This document shows, in pieces, positions 15,039 to 17,793 of a stretch of DNA of 17,793 bases. The stretch spans positions 1 through 17,793 of the forward strand of contig JBDREA010000061.1 in the NCBI GenBank assembly GCA_043820265.1. Direction: 5' to 3'. The position numbers and the translations under genes are program-made. Source of the stretch: JBDREA01 sp043820265. GTDB taxonomy: Archaea > Altiarchaeota > Altiarchaeia > IMC4 > JBDREA01. The notes below the pieces were generated by a model that was not told the DNA's origin, did not search any database, and worked only from the letters and a program-made list of their open reading frames with translations. Numbering within the stretch: position 1 is the stretch's first letter; each line of letters opens with the position of its first letter.

Positions 15039-16273
15039 AGCTCATACTCTACAACGTAGCCGCCCCATGTACGCAGAAGGGCCTTTCCTTCGACGTTTGG
15101 ATTCAGAAGGTACTGCGGGAACAGGGGCGTCTTCCCCCGGCCGTTTGGAGTGGTGACGATGAAGGTCGGTACGGCAAGCCCGGAGGTGAATCCCCTAAGC
15201 TTTTCCATTACTGCGAGGCCTTCTTCTAGGGGTGCTCTGAAGTGTTTTATTCCTTCCACTTTTTTGCAGTTGAATATGTAGTAGGGGCGGACTTTGATTT
15301 TCAAAAGTTCGTGGCAGAGCTTCTTCATGACGTGGGCGTCGTTGTTTATGCCCTTCATGAAGACGGTCTGGTTTCCAAGGAGCACTCCAGCCCGTGTTAA
15401 CTTATCGCACGCTTCCTTCGACTCTGCTGTAACTTCCTTTGGGTGGTTAAATTGCGTGTTAAGGTAAAGCGGATCGTGCCTTGAAAGCATCTCACAAAGC
15501 TCAGGTGTCACACGCTGCGGGAGCGTTACAGGCATCCTTGAGCCGAGCCTCATAATCTCGATGTGGTCGATTTTTTCTAGTTGGGTTAGTATCCAGTCAA
15601 GGAGGTTGTCGGGTAGGGCGAGTGCGTCTCCTCCTGTTAAGAGTACATCCCTTATCTCTTCGCTCTTTTTGATGAAGGAAAGCGCTTTTTTTAGTTGATC
15701 CTTACCATGGATCACGTTTTTATGGCCTATGTCTTTTCTTCGAAGGCAGTGCCTGCAGAACATTGCGCACTGGTTTGTGACGTTTATTATCAGTCGATCA
15801 GGATATAGCCGTGAGATAAGGGGTGCGGGACTGTTGTACTTGATGATCATCGGGTCTTTGATCTTTGACTTGTCACGATATTCCAGGATAGAAGGCACGG
15901 CTTGCTGCCTGACAGGGCAACTCCTGTCTTTGAGGTCCATGAGACTTGCGTAGTGAGGGGAGATACCCCACCTGTATTGTTTTGCGGTCTTTTGGATTTC
16001 AAGCTTTTCTTTTGCTGTGAGGTTGATTATCTTTGATAGCGTTTTCACGTCTTTGACGTTGTTTGAAAGGTGCCATCTGTAGTCTTCCCAGTCCTCTTTT
16101 GAGGCTCCGAGTGCCTTGATTATTTTTTCTTTTTGCCTTGCGTAGGTCTTTGTGAGTTTCAGGCCGGTTGGGATTTTATCTTTTGCTTGGAGGTAGTCGG
16201 AAATTTTTGCCTTGACTTCCGCTGAGCGCGCAAGAGCTACTCTTCTGTCCTCTCGTTTTATCCTTTGGATCAT
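15035..16273 (-). CDS. KamA-type aminomutase, glutamate-2,3-aminomutase-like
   Basis: A 412-residue radical SAM/PLP enzyme close to lysine 2,3-aminomutase in layout: KEDWEDYRWHLSN, GISPHYASLMD, the cluster motif CAMFCRHC (C169, C173, C176), R178 for the substrate carboxylate, LLTGGDAL, GSRMPVTLPQRVTPEL, FNHPKEVT, PYYIFNC and K381 for PLP (GRGKTPLFPQY). In lysine 2,3-aminomutase Asp293 and Asp330 (clostridial numbering) bind the side-chain ammonium; here they are N311 (GINND) and K337 (NCKK). Glutamate 2,3-aminomutases also replace these aspartates with Lys/Asn, so an acidic substrate such as glutamate, giving beta-glutamate, is the best inference. Four-base overlaps join it to the ATP-grasp gene upstream and the M20 gene downstream. 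The C-terminus stops soon after the PLP site, without the clostridial tail. Confidence 0.9.
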   Translation of the reverse strand: MIQRIKREDRRVALARSAEVKAKISDYLQAKDKIPTGLKLTKTYARQKEKIIKALGASKEDWEDYRWHLSNNVKDVKTLSKIINLTAKEKLEIQKTAKQYRWGISPHYASLMDLKDRSCPVRQQAVPSILEYRDKSKIKDPMIIKYNSPAPLISRLYPDRLIINVTNQCAMFCRHCLRRKDIGHKNVIHGKDQLKKALSFIKKSEEIRDVLLTGGDALALPDNLLDWILTQLEKIDHIEIMRLGSRMPVTLPQRVTPELCEMLSRHDPLYLNTQFNHPKEVTAESKEACDKLTRAGVLLGNQTVFMKGINNDAHVMKKLCHELLKIKVRPYYIFNCKKVEGIKHFRAPLEEGLAVMEKLRGFTSGLAVPTFIVTTPNGRGKTPLFPQYLLNPNVEGKALLRTWGGYVVEYEL

Positions 16274-17700
16274 GGTATCCCTCCGTTTTCAGACCTAAGA
16301 CGCAATTGGTCTTTAGGACTTAATGTTTGATAAATCAACTCCTTTGCTTCTTTTAGCTTCATAAGGGTTTTTTCCCTGGTCTCCCCGATAGCTGCTGTTC
16401 TTCCGATAAATCCTTGATGTACTACGACGTTTTTTCCTACGTGGTCCATAATGACGGCCCTGGTGCTTCCCTGGTTCGCTCTGTATCTGCCAAACATGAC
16501 AGCTTCAGTGAAGTGTATTCCAGCATCCTTAAGAACCGAGACAGGATTGAGGGTTTTTACGTTATATGTGGCCCAGTGGAATGGAGCATTCTTGGGCCTT
16601 AAGGCATTTTCTATTTCCTCTATATCACACACCATATGACCTTCAGTCAATGCCTGATATTCGAGTTCGACAAAGGAGTTGGACAAAGGCACGATGTGCT
16701 TCATAGCGTATTCCGTTTCCTGGGTTGTTCCCTGTTTTCTGGCGTTGATTTCGATGAAGTAGACATCTTCGTCGTCTGTAACGATAAAATCTGCCCCAAA
16801 AGCCCCTCTGTATCCATCTTTGGCGATTATTCTCCCAAGACGTCGGGTGATTGCGCGTGCGTCTTCTTGGACGGTGTATGGGAGATTTGAGGGATATATG
16901 GACCCACGGAACGCGGTCCCCATTATCATCTGGTCTACGACATTTGCCACAAAGATTTCTTTGGAATTGGCTATTATCCCAAGAACAGAGGGTGTGGCTA
17001 CCGTGTCGTAGTAGTGGGTTAGGAGGAATCGGCTGTCTTTTTGAAGAAAACGGAATTTGTCCTTTATTTCTTCGATGCTGCTTGCGATGAGGCTTCGCTC
17101 CCCTCCTGCGCTGAATTCTGCACTGCAGAATATCTTACCCCACTCGGATTTTTTTTCTTTAAAAAGTGTGCATGCCTCTTCAAAGGTTTCTGCTACAACC
17201 CCTTCCGGCATGGGAATCCTCTTTTCACGGGCCATGATTAACTGGAGAACTTTATTGTTGTATCGCTCAGAAACCACAGGGTCTGGGGCTATGACCTCGA
17301 ATATTTTTTCTTTTTGGATCGATAAGGAAGGGTCATTTCCGTAGACGTATAGGGGAATTTTATCTTGGGTTTTTGATAGTGTCTCGCAAAGTTTCGCTAC
17401 TAGTCCGCTTTCAGAGACTGACTGATAGAAGATTCCTTGTGGGATTCTGACGTGATTAATCGAAGTTATATTGCTTTTAAGGGATTTCACAAGGGGATTG
17501 ATCACTATAAGATTATCTATTCCATCATATGACGACCTAACGTCGGGTGTGATAGCTATTGTTTCAAAAGTGCGTTCGTATTTTTCGGATAAAAGAGGTA
17601 AAAGTGAATCGCATAAAGTAAGCGTTTTCAGTTCTCCGATGTATAGGAGGTACGCCTTTTTTTCGTCGAGAGCTAGCTTTTGGGTGATAACATGTTGCAT
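16270..17700 (-). CDS. ATP-grasp ligase, PGM1-like
   Basis: A 476-residue protein. The N-terminal third is a nucleotide-fold-like domain. Residues about 145-340 are the ATP-grasp core, with K189 and a flexible loop SAGGER at about 197-202, then GYRGAFGADFIVTDDEDVYF and IEINARKQGTTQE with the Mg/ATP ligands E317 and N319. The EINxRxxGTT form resembles the PGM1 (pheganomycin) peptide ligase group. The C-terminal part (about 360-476) is a further alpha/beta region. ATP-grasp enzymes activate a carboxylate as acyl-phosphate and join it to an amine or thiol. As first gene of an overlapping operon with an aminomutase and an M20 deacylase, it may join a beta-amino acid to a peptide or carrier. ATG 17700 has a TATA-like box 28 bases upstream and no SD. 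Confidence 0.9.
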   Translation of the reverse strand: MQHVITQKLALDEKKAYLLYIGELKTLTLCDSLLPLLSEKYERTFETIAITPDVRSSYDGIDNLIVINPLVKSLKSNITSINHVRIPQGIFYQSVSESGLVAKLCETLSKTQDKIPLYVYGNDPSLSIQKEKIFEVIAPDPVVSERYNNKVLQLIMAREKRIPMPEGVVAETFEEACTLFKEKKSEWGKIFCSAEFSAGGERSLIASSIEEIKDKFRFLQKDSRFLLTHYYDTVATPSVLGIIANSKEIFVANVVDQMIMGTAFRGSIYPSNLPYTVQEDARAITRRLGRIIAKDGYRGAFGADFIVTDDEDVYFIEINARKQGTTQETEYAMKHIVPLSNSFVELEYQALTEGHMVCDIEEIENALRPKNAPFHWATYNVKTLNPVSVLKDAGIHFTEAVMFGRYRANQGSTRAVIMDHVGKNVVVHQGFIGRTAAIGETREKTLMKLKEAKELIYQTLSPKDQLRLRSENGGIP

Positions 17701-17722
17701 TATTCTCTTTAATGGGACTAAG

Positions 17723-17733
17723 TTAAAATAAAT
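17723..17733 (-). promoter_or_regulatory. TATA box of the ATP-grasp/aminomutase/deacylase operon
   Basis: Minus strand ATTTATTTTAA, centred about 28 bases before ATG 17700. It sits directly beside the perfect hairpin, so anything binding that palindrome would interfere with or recruit at the BRE/TATA region. Confidence 0.5.
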
Positions 17734-17735
17734 AT

Positions 17736-17756
17736 CCCCACAGCTGAGCTGTGGGG
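17736..17756. repeat. Perfect palindrome upstream of the operon promoter
   Basis: Arms CCCCACAGC and GCTGTGGGG flank a three-base TGA loop. The flanks AATA and TATT extend the pairing after one bulged T. It is a 9-bp GC-rich stem in AT-rich DNA. It could be an operator for the adjacent promoter, the terminator of a gene beyond the window edge, or a subterminal hairpin of an IS200/IS605-type element. The window ends 37 bases further, so this cannot be settled. Confidence 0.6.
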
Positions 17757-17793
17757 TATTCAGTGTGTTATGTAGTTGGTTATCGTAGTTTGT

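Noticed and set aside
17736..17793. Start of a CRISPR array
   Set aside because: Only one palindrome and one imperfect 12-14-base repeat pair are present, with no regular spacer pattern.

Overview
The window looks archaeal. AT-rich TATA-like boxes sit about 25-28 bases upstream of many start codons, which suits leaderless mRNAs. Shine-Dalgarno (SD) sites are strong (AGGAGGT, GGAGGT), arginine codons are mostly AGA/AGG, starts include GTG and TTG, and the gene content is typical of archaea (GT-C glycosyltransferase, flippase-like protein, DUF362-ferredoxin, M20 deacylase, KamA enzymes). The lineage cannot be fixed from this window. No rRNA, tRNA, CRISPR array or intact transposase gene was seen.

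Left part (1-5689). On the minus strand are a radical SAM enzyme cut by the left edge, a TIGR04076-like protein built of two tandem copies of the domain, and a large GT39/ArnT-like membrane glycosyltransferase. On the plus strand are a DUF362 protein with a C-terminal 2x[4Fe-4S] ferredoxin and an LPG-synthase-TM/flippase-like membrane protein. The flippase reading frame appears to begin at a non-canonical ATC codon behind a perfect SD. Together with the aminotransferase further right, this suggests lipid-linked or surface glycan work.

Middle (5652-10386). A divergent bifunctional PurH (minus strand) faces the flippase gene, and their 3' ends overlap by 38 bases. Divergent from purH runs a tight plus-strand operon: a membrane-anchored OB-like protein, a YdjM/DUF457-type membrane hydrolase, a short SxtJ-like protein, a NodU/CmcH/SxtI-type carbamoyltransferase, and then, behind its own TATA box, a DUF5989 (SxtK-like) protein. 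The last three match the partner set known beside bacterial O-carbamoyltransferases, including the saxitoxin genes sxtI-sxtJ-sxtK.

A 518-base AT-rich gap (10387-10904) holds no intact gene but carries what looks like a decayed small gene on the minus strand.

Right part (10905-17700, all minus strand). Three genes with 4-base ATGA overlaps encode an ATP-grasp ligase, a KamA-type aminomutase and an M20 (ArgE/DapE) deacylase. They are followed by a second, 600-residue KamA paralog and a DegT/DnrJ/EryC1 sugar aminotransferase. Both KamA proteins keep the SAM-cluster cysteines, the PLP lysine and the carboxylate-binding arginine, but have lost the two aspartates that lysine 2,3-aminomutase uses to hold the lysine side chain. 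The shorter one has Asn and Lys there, which recalls glutamate 2,3-aminomutase. This is the best candidate for an undescribed system: a beta-amino-acid pathway in which a ligase and a deacylase handle a beta-glutamate-like residue. A perfect hairpin lies just upstream of this operon's promoter at the right edge.
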